Shown here piece after piece: positions 22,574 through 31,170 of a stretch of 64,000 nt of DNA; position 1 is the first letter of the stretch, and every line of letters begins with the position of its first letter. Origin of the DNA: Sulfitobacter sp. S190 (GTDB lineage: Bacteria; Pseudomonadota; Alphaproteobacteria; Rhodobacterales; Rhodobacteraceae). The notes beneath the pieces were generated by a model. The model searched no databases, was not told where the DNA came from, and worked only from the letters and a program-made list of their open reading frames with translations. A program made the translations under genes and the position numbers. Location of the stretch: the NCBI RefSeq assembly GCF_025141935.1, contig NZ_CP081124.1, positions 1 to 64,000 on the forward strand, written 5' to 3'.

Positions 22574-22700
22574 TCTAACCCTCTGATTATGAGTAGGATT
22601 TATAACCCAAAGCTTCTAAAGCTGATAAAGATCTTACAACTATATGTCGTCGTTTGATCAATATTAGACTATGATGGGCGTATAGATTGCAGGTTCTCAA
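22574..22700. other. AT-rich segment beside the iterons (candidate DNA unwinding element)
   Basis: Directly after the iterons the composition turns strongly AT-rich (stretches such as TTATGAGTAGGATTTATAAC and GATCAATATTAGACTATGAT) in an otherwise very GC-rich window. AT-rich DNA next to iterons is the usual melting site of an origin; it may also contain the parAB promoter. No clear DnaA box was recognised. Together with the iterons and half-sites this accounts for the roughly 520-bp gap between repB and parA. Confidence 0.55.
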
Positions 22701-22771
22701 TTCACATGCGCGAACCGATGTGCGAAAGATTACCGAACATCGCAATAAAAAACGAACATCACAGAGGTAAT

Positions 22772-24163
22772 ATGGCAAGCACAGGCAAGAGCGACACCCC
22801 GGCGTATTTCAACATTGACCCCGCCAAGGCCGCAGAAACACTTTCCGATCCTATAGACACCGCACGTTTTGCCAAGGCCGCAGCATTTGCTGCCCGAGGT
22901 CGGGACGATCTGGCCAAACGGGGCTATGCGCCGGACGGGCGCAAACGCCTGCGCAAATTCTCGACGTGGGAAGTCTGCCGCTACCTGCTGAACGTAGCCC
23001 CCGCCCATCTGCGCCGCGTGCTCAAGGGTCACCCCGATCTGCCGCAGGGAACGGGCGAAGGCAATTCGCGCTGGTTCACCCTCGATGACGTTTTGGTGCT
23101 GCGCGACCACTTCGCGACTGAAGGGGCCGCCAACCGCGAATACAAGTCGTGGCGCCCCGAAGGCTTGCCGGCCAAGGTCATCTCGGTCGCGAACTTCAAG
23201 GGCGGCGTGGGGAAGACCTCGACCGCCGCGCATCTGGCCATGTCCGCGGCACTCGACGGCTACAAGGTGCTGGTCATTGATCTCGACAGCCAAGGGTCCA
23301 TGACATCCATCATGGGCGGCGACGTGCCCGATGAATGGTCCACCGCCTTCCCCCTTCTGGCCAAGGATTACGCGCGCCACGTGCAGGCCGAAAACGAGGT
23401 GCGGCGCGCCGCAGGGCACAACGAACTGCCGCTTGACGAAACATTAACCGAAAGCCTCGGGGTTTCGCCGCGAAACCTGATCCAGCCGACACATTGGCCC
23501 AACATCGATCTGATCGGTGCGCAACTGAACCTCTACTGGGCCGAATTTCAGGTGCCCGTCTGGCGTATGCAGGCCCGCAACTGGCCGCTCTGGGATGCGC
23601 TCACAAACGCGCTGGAGGACGAGAAGATCCTCGATGAATACGACATCATCCTGCTCGATACGCCCCCTGCCCTCGGCTACCTCACGATCAACGCACTGGC
23701 CGCGGCCGACATCCTCGTGGTGCCGCTGGGAGCCTCGTTTCTCGAGTTCGATTCAACGGGGCGTTTTTTCGATATGCTCTATTCCACCTTCGCCAGCATC
23801 GAGGATGGCGAGAATTCCGTCAGGCGGCGCGATGGTCTGCCGGAAATGAAGTTCGAATGGGACGCCGTGCGCGCGCTCATCACCCGCTTCGATGCCGGTC
23901 AGCAGACCGATTTGGCCAACGTGATTCAGGCCTATTTCGGGGATTTCATGGCCACCTACCGCCAAGAGATGACGGCGATGGTCGGGCAGGCTGGCGAACA
24001 GGTCAATGGTATCTATGAAGCCGACTACCGCGCTTTCAACCGTGATACCTACGTCCGTGGACGCGAGACGTTCGATCAGACATGGGCCGAAATCAAAACG
24101 GTTCTGCTGGGCACTTGGTGGCGCGATCAACAGATGGCGCAAGCCACGCAAGAGGAGGTTTAG
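22772..24163 (+). CDS. parA: ParA-family plasmid partition ATPase
   Basis: A 463-residue ATPase that moves plasmid copies apart by nucleoid-bound ATP cycling. The N-terminal ~130 residues (KFSTWEVCRYLLNVAPAHLR) form an extended DNA-binding region of the larger ParA type. The deviant Walker A motif is FKGGVGKTSTAAHLAM, the A' motif is VLVIDLDSQGS, and IILLDTPPALGY is the Walker B region. The ATG at 22772 has AGAGG at the right spacing; an upstream in-frame ATG lacks one. It is followed 3 bp later by parB. A 15-bp palindrome identical to two other copies lies inside the gene at 23462-23476. Confidence 0.95.
   Translation: MASTGKSDTPAYFNIDPAKAAETLSDPIDTARFAKAAAFAARGRDDLAKRGYAPDGRKRLRKFSTWEVCRYLLNVAPAHLRRVLKGHPDLPQGTGEGNSRWFTLDDVLVLRDHFATEGAANREYKSWRPEGLPAKVISVANFKGGVGKTSTAAHLAMSAALDGYKVLVIDLDSQGSMTSIMGGDVPDEWSTAFPLLAKDYARHVQAENEVRRAAGHNELPLDETLTESLGVSPRNLIQPTHWPNIDLIGAQLNLYWAEFQVPVWRMQARNWPLWDALTNALEDEKILDEYDIILLDTPPALGYLTINALAAADILVVPLGASFLEFDSTGRFFDMLYSTFASIEDGENSVRRRDGLPEMKFEWDAVRALITRFDAGQQTDLANVIQAYFGDFMATYRQEMTAMVGQAGEQVNGIYEADYRAFNRDTYVRGRETFDQTWAEIKTVLLGTWWRDQQMAQATQEEV
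23462..23476. other. parS-like centromere site 1, inside parA
   Basis: GTTTCGCCGCGAAAC, a perfect palindrome around one base. Here it is read in the frame V-S-P-R-N, whereas the identical copy in parB is read in a different frame, so the conservation is at DNA level. Confidence 0.75.
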
Positions 24164-24166
24164 ATC

Positions 24167-25270
24167 ATGGCAAAACGCAGAAAGCTCGAAGCTCCGAACG
24201 CCGATGATCTGGCGCGTATCGAAGAGGAGTTTCGCCGCGAAACCCCGGTGCGCGGCATGGGTGCACCCATAAGTCAGGTGGCCGCCGAAACGGCACAAGC
24301 GCTGACCCGCGAAGATCCCGCCATCCGCGCGAAACGGGCCCGCGACAGTGCGGACGCACAAAGCCTCAGAGCTGCCGAGGCGGAAGGCCGGTTGCTCATG
24401 GATCTCGCGCTCGAGGACATCGATACCGATGCGATGGTACGTGACCGGACGGTGCTTGAACCCGGTGCGATGGCCGAACTTCAGGCATCGATCGCGGCCA
24501 CGGGGCTGCGCCTGCCGATCGAGGTTTTCGAGCTTTCGGGGCAGGGGGGTGATGGCCCCAAATACGGTCTTCTGTCAGGCTATCGCAGGCTGCGGGCGAT
24601 GCAGGCGCTGCGGATCGAGCGGGGCGAAGGCTATGGGCGGATCAAGGCGATCTTGCGCAGCCCCGACGTGATGGGCGGTGCCTTTGCCGCGATGGTCGAA
24701 GAGAACGAGGTCCGCGCCAACCTGAGCCATTTCGAGCGGGGCCGCATCGCGGTCATCGCGGCGCAGCAAGGGGCTTTTGACAGCGTGGAGGGCGCCGTGA
24801 ACGGGCTGTTTCCGGTGGCGTCCAAGGCCAAGCGGAGCAAGATCAGATCCTTCGCCGTCATCTTTGAGGAACTGGGTGATTTGCTGAGCTTCCCCGAGGC
24901 CCTGAAAGAGCGGGAAGGCCTGCGCATTGCGGCGGCCCTGCGGCAGGGTGCAGAACGTGATCTGCGCGCCGCGCTGGAGAGCGGGGCAGGGGGAGATCCC
25001 GCGTCTGAGTGGGCGGCGATGGAGCCGGTATTGGCCCGGTGCGAGGCACTGCCAAAAGACGGGGCAGGGAAGGGCGGGAGGCCCCGGACAAAGGCCCCGC
25101 AGCCGGGTTGGAAAGACGCGGAAACGCTGGTTCTTTCGAGTGGTATCACCCTGCGCAAAGCGCACGATTCAACCGGCTATACCATCCGTTTCGAAGGCAA
25201 GGGGCTGGACAGTGATCTGATGGATTCGGTCATGGCGGAGCTTCAATTCCTGCTCGAAAAGCCGGAGTGA
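24167..25270 (+). CDS. parB: ParB-family partition protein
   Basis: A 367-residue centromere-binding protein. The ParB/Sulfiredoxin-like N-domain is visible: VRDRTVLEPGAMAELQASIA, then the GLLSGYRRLRAMQAL box and MVEENEVRANLSHFERG. A helix-turn-helix-like middle follows, and the C-terminal part probably dimerises. Start ATG at 24167 with AGGAGG upstream and 3 bp after parA, so the two are one operon. A parS-like palindrome lies near its 5' end and another begins at the last base of its stop codon. It should load on these sites and stimulate ParA. Confidence 0.94.
   Translation: MAKRRKLEAPNADDLARIEEEFRRETPVRGMGAPISQVAAETAQALTREDPAIRAKRARDSADAQSLRAAEAEGRLLMDLALEDIDTDAMVRDRTVLEPGAMAELQASIAATGLRLPIEVFELSGQGGDGPKYGLLSGYRRLRAMQALRIERGEGYGRIKAILRSPDVMGGAFAAMVEENEVRANLSHFERGRIAVIAAQQGAFDSVEGAVNGLFPVASKAKRSKIRSFAVIFEELGDLLSFPEALKEREGLRIAAALRQGAERDLRAALESGAGGDPASEWAAMEPVLARCEALPKDGAGKGGRPRTKAPQPGWKDAETLVLSSGITLRKAHDSTGYTIRFEGKGLDSDLMDSVMAELQFLLEKPE
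24229..24243. other. parS-like centromere site 2, inside parB
   Basis: Identical 15-mer GTTTCGCCGCGAAAC, read here across the codons for F-R-R-E-T, a different frame from the copy in parA. This supports selection for the DNA site rather than the protein sequence. Confidence 0.75.
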
Positions 25271-25288
25271 GGTTTCGCCGCGAAACCT
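25270..25288. other. parS-like centromere site 3, after parB
   Basis: The longest copy: AGGTTTCGCCGCGAAACCT, 19 bp and perfectly palindromic around the central C, with GTTTCGCCGCGAAAC at 25272-25286. It begins at the last base of the parB stop. Placement at the end of parAB is typical of partition centromeres. Confidence 0.8.
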
Positions 25289-25290
25289 CG

Positions 25291-25318
25291 ACTGATAAAA
25301 AAATCGTTTATTATCAGT
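25291..25318. repeat. AT-rich inverted repeat downstream of parB
   Basis: ACTGATAA and TTATCAGT form perfect 8-bp arms separated by 12 AT-rich bases. It lies just after parS site 3. It could act as a weak transcription terminator for parAB or as a protein site; there is no GC-rich stem, so terminator function is uncertain. Confidence 0.45.
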
Positions 25319-25451
25319 AACTTAAAATATGAGTAGTCTCGGCGTCGCAAAAAGATGCGCCGCTGGCCGCCACAGTATTGCCCTTTCGGTTCATTGCTCG
25401 TGCCATAGTTGGACTGTCTCAAGGTGGGGATGAAGCCGGTGGTGGACCCCT

Positions 25452-26741
25452 ATGAGCCGCGATGCATTTGAACAACGACTAAAGCGCCTGAAGGCGGCGG
25501 ATGAGGCGCAGGAGACTGCGCAGGCAAAAGCGCCGACACCGCAGACAGGCCCGATCAGAAGCGCCAGAGCGCCGCGCAAGAAGCGGTCTTTGAGTGTGAC
25601 GCATTTGAAGGTGCTGTTCGGCGCCATCGTGCTGGGGTTTACGGGATTGGTGATGGGGGGTGGCCTGTCGCCGGACGGGTTCAGCGTGGCGGAGCTGCGC
25701 CAAGAATTGATCGGTCCGGACACGGGCAAATCGCGCGAGAACCGCGAGGCCGTCGAGGCGGAACCGCGCTATCTCACGCTGCAGGGGTGGGCTTTCAACT
25801 CGCCGGGCGTGGCGAGCGCGGGGTTGCCGCCGCTGATGCTGGCCGACATCGCCACGGGGTTCGAAGATGCAACAGCGCAGACCCATCCGGCCAAGCTGAC
25901 GCCGTTTACGCCCAACAGGGCCTGCACCCTGCGCCGCCCCCAGCCGGAAGAAGTGGTGCACAACGTCCGTCTGGAAACCGGAAATCTGCATACCCCGGTC
26001 CATGCCTTTTCGAATGCGGAATTGTCCGAGGCGCTGATTGATCAGGTCGAGGGCCTGATGTCGCGGACGAAGCGGCACTACAAGCTGGGCAGAATGGTCG
26101 ACAGCCAGATGGCAATGGTCGACGTTTTCGTGACCGACACCAGCGCGCCCGTGTATCTGGTGTTGCAGGGTTTTCGGGCGCATACGATCTGGAACGTGCA
26201 TGCGGCTCCGGGCGTGCAGATCGCGCATGTGGCAATGATCGGTGCACAATCGGCGGTGGCGGGGCTGACCGCGCCTGCGACGTTCGAAGCGATCCGGATT
26301 TCCGATTTCGTCACCGACTTTGAATATGGCGTCAACGAAGAGCCGCGCCCCTGTATGGTCGCACCGTATCTGCCGCCGCAAGCGGAGTGGACCACGATCG
26401 ACGAGGCCCGCAGCGGCAACAAGCTGATGGAGAATTATCTGTATTCCCAGACCAACGGGGCGGAGGCCTACCGCCGCTGGTATCTGTCTGCGGTCGGGAT
26501 TGAGCCGTCGACAAATATGGTGGCGGTCAAACACGCGGCCCACGTTCTGGTGGGGCCGCGGCCGACGGCGCCGCTGGCCTATGCCCCGCTGACCGGGCGG
26601 ACCGCCTATATCACCAATGCCGACCGTTTTGCCGTGGGCGACACCCAGTTGCAGGCGATCCATCAATCGGTGCTGACCGCGGCGGCGGGCGGGGATTTGA
26701 CCCGTCTGGTGCCCCCGCCGGTGCAAGGAGACCGGCCATGA
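25452..26741 (+). CDS. Membrane-anchored protein of unknown function
   Basis: A 429-residue protein I do not recognise. The N-terminus is polar and Lys/Arg/Ala-rich (EQRLKRLKAADEAQETAQAK). One membrane helix follows at about residues 53-72 (LKVLFGAIVLGFTGLVMGGG). The remaining ~350 residues should lie in the periplasm. It shares an ATGA overlap with the next gene, so the two are expressed together. Position right after parAB suggests a plasmid-borne operon, possibly envelope-related, but no domain or catalytic motif supports a function. Confidence 0.75.
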   Translation: MSRDAFEQRLKRLKAADEAQETAQAKAPTPQTGPIRSARAPRKKRSLSVTHLKVLFGAIVLGFTGLVMGGGLSPDGFSVAELRQELIGPDTGKSRENREAVEAEPRYLTLQGWAFNSPGVASAGLPPLMLADIATGFEDATAQTHPAKLTPFTPNRACTLRRPQPEEVVHNVRLETGNLHTPVHAFSNAELSEALIDQVEGLMSRTKRHYKLGRMVDSQMAMVDVFVTDTSAPVYLVLQGFRAHTIWNVHAAPGVQIAHVAMIGAQSAVAGLTAPATFEAIRISDFVTDFEYGVNEEPRPCMVAPYLPPQAEWTTIDEARSGNKLMENYLYSQTNGAEAYRRWYLSAVGIEPSTNMVAVKHAAHVLVGPRPTAPLAYAPLTGRTAYITNADRFAVGDTQLQAIHQSVLTAAAGGDLTRLVPPPVQGDRP

Positions 26742-27619
26742 AGTATCTCTATCCCCTGGTCGTTGCGGTGATCGTCGGATTGTCGGCCCTGTGGTACGTG
26801 CCCTCGATGATATGGGGGTATCAGGTGAGCATGGCCACGACCCGGGGATCAGACGTAAGCCCGGAGAGGTTTGCCGAACTGATAAAGGGGCCTGCGCCGG
26901 TGCGTTGGATCAGGGGCCGCAAGGAAATGCGGGCCTACTATGACATGGCGCAATTCAGCAAACGCCGCACAGTGCGGGTGCAATTCGAGCGCCGTTTCGA
27001 CAGCCTGCTGGCCGAGGGCGAGGCCGCGCCTGACCCTGCGCTGCATCTGTTGTATGCCAAGGCGCGGGCCCCGCAGCTGCTGACGACGTTTTGTGCCGAA
27101 CTGCTGGTGGGATATGCGTCAAGCTGTCTGGTGGGGGAGGCGGATGCACGGCTGCGCGACGGCGGGCGTGTCGATCTGTCCGGCAGTTTGCAGATCGTGC
27201 CCCGTTTTCACCCCGGCGCGGTGGCGGATGTCGAGAATGGCGAATTCATCAAGGTGTATGCCGATCTTGCGCTGAATGCTGCGCGGGAATTCACCCCCGA
27301 GACACGCGCGTTGATGTCGCGCCGCGCGGTGGCCCTGTGTGCCGCATTGCGCGCGGAGTTCGGCAATTGCGTGGTGGGCAACCTGCAACTGCGCACGCAG
27401 GGCAGGGGGCCGGATGCGGCGCGGACCTATACCATGCAAGCGTCGGCGCAATTGGTTGTATATGCCGATCGGATCCGTGTGGGGAAAGATGACGTGACCC
27501 AGGTTGTCGAGGACGGGCGGCGCATATTGGTCAGCTGGGCGCAGGCCCGTGGGCGGATGGCACATTTTGCAGATCTTGCAGCCCGCATTGCGCCATGGCG
27601 ATCGACAGCTCACTTTTGA
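26738..27619 (+). CDS. Membrane-anchored protein of unknown function
   Basis: A 293-residue protein with an N-terminal helix (MKYLYPLVVAVIVGLSALWY) followed by a soluble, probably periplasmic domain with four Cys (FCAELLVGYASSC and two further). It has no recognised family. The ATG overlaps the stop of the preceding gene (ATGA), marking a two-gene operon. Its 3' end overlaps the convergent hydroxyacid dehydrogenase gene by 89 bp. That gene's C-terminus matches its family, so the overlap is probably real or this stop has been extended. Confidence 0.72.
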   Translation: MKYLYPLVVAVIVGLSALWYVPSMIWGYQVSMATTRGSDVSPERFAELIKGPAPVRWIRGRKEMRAYYDMAQFSKRRTVRVQFERRFDSLLAEGEAAPDPALHLLYAKARAPQLLTTFCAELLVGYASSCLVGEADARLRDGGRVDLSGSLQIVPRFHPGAVADVENGEFIKVYADLALNAAREFTPETRALMSRRAVALCAALRAEFGNCVVGNLQLRTQGRGPDAARTYTMQASAQLVVYADRIRVGKDDVTQVVEDGRRILVSWAQARGRMAHFADLAARIAPWRSTAHF

Positions 27620-28655
27620 AGACCGACCAAAGCTGGTTCAGGCCCGCTTCGCCGCCCGCGGCCATGGCGAATTGCAACGACCGTCCGAAGAAGGTGAAAT
27701 CGGCCCCCCGTGTGAGCGCACGCAGCACGTCTTCGCCCGAGCGCAGGCCGCTGTCATAGAAGAGCGGGAAATCGGGGCCGACGGCGGCGCGGATGTCGGG
27801 CAGCACGTCGATGGGGGCAGGGGCGCTTTCGAGCTGGCGTGCGCCGTGGCTGGAGACCTGAATGGCATCGACGCCGGCGCGCTGCAGCGCCTGTGCATCG
27901 CGCGCGTCCAGCACGCCCTTGACCACGAGATTGCCCGGCCACATATCGCGCAGCCGCGCCAGCGTGTCCCACGTGGCGCGTGCGCGGCTTTCGGTGCGGT
28001 CAAAGCTGTAGCCCGGCATGTCGAAGTTGGCCATTTGCGGTTTGCCCGCGGCCAGTGACGTCAGTGACCAGCGCGGGTGCAGGGCGAAGTCGATGAACTG
28101 GCGCGGTCCGATGCGGAAGGGCATCTTGAACCCGTGACGCAATTCGCGGGGCCGCCGGCCCACCTCAGGCACATCGACCGTGAGCACCAGCGTTTTGTAC
28201 CCCGCGGAGCGGGCCCGTTCGACCAGCTTGAAGGTGCCGGTCCCGTCGCCCGAAAAATAGAGCTGGAACCACGCGTGGCCCTGCGCCACCTCGATGATCT
28301 TTTCCAGCGGGGTGGAGGCGACGGTGGAGACGCCGTGCGGGATGCTGTGACGGGCCGCAAGGCGCGCCAGCATGAGGTCCGCGCCGGGGGCCGAGAGATT
28401 GCACATGCCCATGGGCGCGATGCCGAACGGCATGTCGGCCGGTGCCCCGAAAAGGGTGGTGGCGAGGGACCGTTGGCTGACATCACGCAGGACGCGTGGC
28501 CGCAGCGTGATTGCGTCAAGCGCCGCCCGGGTGCGCGCGGCCCCGGTTTCCGCGCCCGCGGCCCCGTCGATGTAGTCGAATATCATCCACGGCAAGCGCC
28601 GTTTGGCCAGCCGCCGCGCGTCCATTGCGGAATGGATATGCGCAGCGGCGGCCAT
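27531..28655 (-). CDS. slcD: FMN-dependent 2-hydroxyacid dehydrogenase, candidate sulfolactate dehydrogenase SlcD
   Basis: A 374-residue member of the lactate/glycolate/mandelate oxidase family (TIM barrel with FMN). Visible signatures are WMIFDYIDGAAGAE near the N-terminus, the PFGIAPMGMCNL FMN region, catalytic HGARQLE (the family SNHGGRQLD motif), and YDSGLRSGEDVLRALTRGAD with FFGRS for FMN phosphate. It is the last gene of the sulfonate operon, 3 bp after the sulfopyruvate decarboxylase beta gene. Oxidation of 3-sulfolactate to sulfopyruvate, as described for SlcD of Roseovarius, would supply exactly that enzyme's substrate. The family is certain; the substrate is inferred from context. 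Confidence 0.82.
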   Translation of the reverse strand: MAAAAHIHSAMDARRLAKRRLPWMIFDYIDGAAGAETGAARTRAALDAITLRPRVLRDVSQRSLATTLFGAPADMPFGIAPMGMCNLSAPGADLMLARLAARHSIPHGVSTVASTPLEKIIEVAQGHAWFQLYFSGDGTGTFKLVERARSAGYKTLVLTVDVPEVGRRPRELRHGFKMPFRIGPRQFIDFALHPRWSLTSLAAGKPQMANFDMPGYSFDRTESRARATWDTLARLRDMWPGNLVVKGVLDARDAQALQRAGVDAIQVSSHGARQLESAPAPIDVLPDIRAAVGPDFPLFYDSGLRSGEDVLRALTRGADFTFFGRSLQFAMAAGGEAGLNQLWSVFKSELSIAMAQCGLQDLQNVPSAHGPAPS

Positions 28656-28658
28656 GGG

Positions 28659-29213
28659 TCAGGCCTGAACCGCTTTCATGAAGCGATCCTTGATGATGAC
28701 CGGATCCATCGTGATCACCGGCATCTTGGCGTTGCCGCTGTCGCATTTGACGACCATCACGGTGGCCTTGCCGCCGTCGATCGCCTCTTGCAGGGCTTTG
28801 CCGGTGTCGACGTCCTGCACCTCGACCACGTTGTCGCAGCCCGCGGCACGGGCCATGGCCGCCAGATCGGTCTTCTTGCCCGTATAGGTGGGCTGATCGC
28901 CGGTGGAGCCGTAGGAGCCGTTGTCGATGATCATCAGGATGTAGTTGCCGGGGGCGTTGTTGCCGATGGTCGGCAGGGTGCCGAGGTTGGTCAGCACAGA
29001 GCCGTCACCGTCGATGGAGATGACCGTCTTGGGCTGCGCCAGCGCGAGGCCCAGACCGATGGAGGACGACAGACCCATGGTGCCCAGCATGTAGAAATTG
29101 GTGGGCTGGTCATCGATGGCGTGCAGTTCCTGGCTGGGGATGCCGATGTTGCAGACGATCAGCTGATCGCGCAGGATCGGGGCGATTTCTTTGAGAATTT
29201 CGGAACGGATCAT
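28659..29213 (-). CDS. comE: Sulfopyruvate decarboxylase, beta subunit
   Basis: A 184-residue thiamine-diphosphate subunit. The TPP motif is SIDGDGSVLTNLGTL followed by IIDNGSYGS, and the N-terminal half contains GTMGLSSSIGLGLALAQPKT. With ComD it decarboxylates 3-sulfopyruvate to sulfoacetaldehyde. ATGATC overlaps the stop of comD, giving translational coupling and equal dosage. It belongs to the DHPS/sulfolactate operon. In archaea ComDE acts in coenzyme M synthesis; in Roseobacter-type bacteria the pair is catabolic. Confidence 0.9.
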   Translation of the reverse strand: MIRSEILKEIAPILRDQLIVCNIGIPSQELHAIDDQPTNFYMLGTMGLSSSIGLGLALAQPKTVISIDGDGSVLTNLGTLPTIGNNAPGNYILMIIDNGSYGSTGDQPTYTGKKTDLAAMARAAGCDNVVEVQDVDTGKALQEAIDGGKATVMVVKCDSGNAKMPVITMDPVIIKDRFMKAVQA

Positions 29214-29716
29214 TGGTCGCCGTAGCCTCCCCAGAAGTTGGCGTCGGTCAGGATGGCGACCGGCTTGTTGCACATGAAGGTGTATTTGAGGATGTTGTCG
29301 AATTCCTCGACATCGCTTTGCCAGTGGAAGTGGTAGGTGGGGATGTTCAGCTGCGCCAGAAGCGCCTTGGTGTGAACGGCCATTTCGACCTGGCAGGCGA
29401 CGGGTTCGCGCAGTTCGCCGCGGTAGGAGATGATCATCGGCAGCGGCATGCGGTAGTACTGTGTCAGCGTCGCCAGCGTGTTGATGGTCACGCCGATGGC
29501 GGTGTTCTGCATGATGATCGCGGGACGTTTGCCGCCCATGAACGCGCCCGCGCACAGGCCCATGCCTTCGTCTTCCTTGTTGGACGGGATGTGGAAGATC
29601 TCTTCCCGTGCGTCGATTTCATCGATCACACCGGCCAGCTGTTTGCAGGGCACGGTGGTCACAAAGGAAACGTCGTTCGCAACAAGATCATCCGTGATCT
29701 TCTTGTCGATATTCAT
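29210..29716 (-). CDS. comD: Sulfopyruvate decarboxylase, alpha subunit
   Basis: A 168-residue subunit carrying the pyrimidine-binding half of the thiamine-diphosphate fold: TVPCKQLAGVIDEIDARE, IPSNKEDEGMGLCAGAFMGG and MQNTAIGVTINTLATLTQYY. The Glu in the EDEGMG region is the expected cofactor-activating residue. It pairs with the overlapping comE gene. Its placement downstream of HpsN-type and other dehydrogenases indicates a catabolic role: sulfolactate to sulfopyruvate to sulfoacetaldehyde. Confidence 0.9.
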   Translation of the reverse strand: MNIDKKITDDLVANDVSFVTTVPCKQLAGVIDEIDAREEIFHIPSNKEDEGMGLCAGAFMGGKRPAIIMQNTAIGVTINTLATLTQYYRMPLPMIISYRGELREPVACQVEMAVHTKALLAQLNIPTYHFHWQSDVEEFDNILKYTFMCNKPVAILTDANFWGGYGDQ

Positions 29717-29766
29717 GTCTTTTCTGCCTTTCGGGTTGGTGCGCGCGGACGCGCGGATGCGGGAAT

Positions 29767-30177
29767 TCAGCTGCTTCGGTAGACGTGCACCGCGCAGGGC
29801 GCGTGGCGCACGACGCGGGCGGCCGTGGAACCCAGCAGATAGTCGCTGAGCCCGGGTTTATGGGAACCGATCACGATACAGTCGATACCGTGGTCCGTCG
29901 CATGGTCGATGATGGTGCGGTAGGTGTGGCCCTTGACGATAAGCGCCGACAACTGCGGATGTGCGGCGGTTTTTTCGTGCAGGCGTTCCTTGGCGCGTTT
30001 GAAGCCTTCCTCGATCATTTCGTCGTCGAGATACGCACGCACGGAGCCTTGTGGGGCCTCGTAGACGTGCAGCGCCGTGATCTGCCCGCCGTCACCGGCG
30101 AGTGCGGTTGCCACGGCAAGCGTGTGCTCCGACAGATCATGATCGAGTGCCATGGGTACGAGAATTCTGCTGTACAT
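29767..30177 (-). CDS. UspA-family universal stress protein
   Basis: A 136-residue Usp-domain protein, MYSRILVPMALDHDLSEHTL at the start and the nucleotide-binding signature GSHKPGLSDYLLGSTAARVV near the end (G-2x-G-9x-G-S/T pattern). It probably binds ATP. Single Usp genes occur inside many TRAP transporter operons of this clade. It lies between the MDR dehydrogenase and comD, with a GGAAAGGA site before the ATG. The specific role in sulfonate use is unknown. Confidence 0.9.
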   Translation of the reverse strand: MYSRILVPMALDHDLSEHTLAVATALAGDGGQITALHVYEAPQGSVRAYLDDEMIEEGFKRAKERLHEKTAAHPQLSALIVKGHTYRTIIDHATDHGIDCIVIGSHKPGLSDYLLGSTAARVVRHAPCAVHVYRSS

Positions 30178-30189
30178 TGCGCTGTCCTT

Positions 30190-31170
30190 TCAGGCCCAGG
30201 GGTCCAGAATGATTTTCGGTGCCGCCACCCGTCCTGCCCGCAGGTCCTGAAAGGCGGCGAAGCCGTCGGACAGGGGGCGCGTTTCGGTCCAGTCCAGCGG
30301 ACCCAGACGGCCATCGAAGATGGCGGCGGCGGTATCGCGGAAGTCCTGCGCGGTGTAGGTGTAGGTGCCGATGAAGGTGATTTCTTGCAGGGTCATGCGC
30401 CGTATGTCCAGCCCGCCGGTATCCTCGCCCAATCCGACATGCGCGATGACGCCGCCGGGCAGGGCCTGTGCCGATGCGGTCGCGCGGGTTGCGCCGTATC
30501 CGACCGCGTCGATGATCAGCGGGTAGCTGTCGGCGACCTCGGCGGTGGTCCGCTGGCCGCAGCGGTCGGTGAGGAACGCGCGGCGGGCATCGTTGGGCTC
30601 CGCGATGGTGACGTCCTCGATGCCCATTGCGCGCAACGCCAGTGCGGCGGCAAGCCCGATGGCCCCGCCGCCGATGACCAGCGCGCGTTTTTCCATCGAC
30701 GGGTGAAGGGCCTCGAGCGCCAGACGCGCGGCGTGCCAGCTGACCGCCAGCGGTTCGGCCAGCGATGCCTTTGCCGCGCTGACACCATCGGGGACGGTGA
30801 CCAGATTGCTGTCGGGCATGGTGATGAACTGCGCAAACGCCCCTTCGCGCGGCGGCATGGAGATGATTTGACGGGTCGGGCAGAGGTTTTCCCGCCCCGA
30901 CCTGCAGGCCGCACAGGTGCCGCAGGTGACAAGCGGGTTGACGGTGACGCGGGTGCCGTCGCGCGGCCCGCCCTGGATCGTGCCTGCCGCTTCGTGGCCG
31001 AGGATCAGCGGGGCAGGGCGGCGTGCGTCGTGGCCCAGATAGGCGTGCATGTCCGACCCGCAGATGCCCACCGCATCGACCCGGATCAGGTGGTCGTCGG
31101 TGCCTGCCACGGCATCCGCCACATCGCGGAAGCCCAAAGTTTCGACGCCGTCGTAAACGAGGGCTTTCAT
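30190..31170 (-). CDS. hpsP: Zinc-dependent alcohol dehydrogenase (MDR), HpsP-like
   Basis: A 326-residue medium-chain dehydrogenase. Catalytic zinc ligands sit in VGICGSDMH and LILGHEAAG; four structural-zinc Cys are in CGTCAACRSGRENLC; the NAD site is VIGGGAIGLAAALAL. The start ATG at 31170 overlaps the SDR stop (ATGA). In DHPS-degrading bacteria the HpsO and HpsP dehydrogenases act at carbon 2 and interconvert DHPS enantiomers, so that HpsN can oxidise the R form. Position beside an HpsN-type gene supports this, although a related sugar-alcohol substrate is possible. Confidence 0.8.
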   Translation of the reverse strand: MKALVYDGVETLGFRDVADAVAGTDDHLIRVDAVGICGSDMHAYLGHDARRPAPLILGHEAAGTIQGGPRDGTRVTVNPLVTCGTCAACRSGRENLCPTRQIISMPPREGAFAQFITMPDSNLVTVPDGVSAAKASLAEPLAVSWHAARLALEALHPSMEKRALVIGGGAIGLAAALALRAMGIEDVTIAEPNDARRAFLTDRCGQRTTAEVADSYPLIIDAVGYGATRATASAQALPGGVIAHVGLGEDTGGLDIRRMTLQEITFIGTYTYTAQDFRDTAAAIFDGRLGPLDWTETRPLSDGFAAFQDLRAGRVAAPKIILDPWA

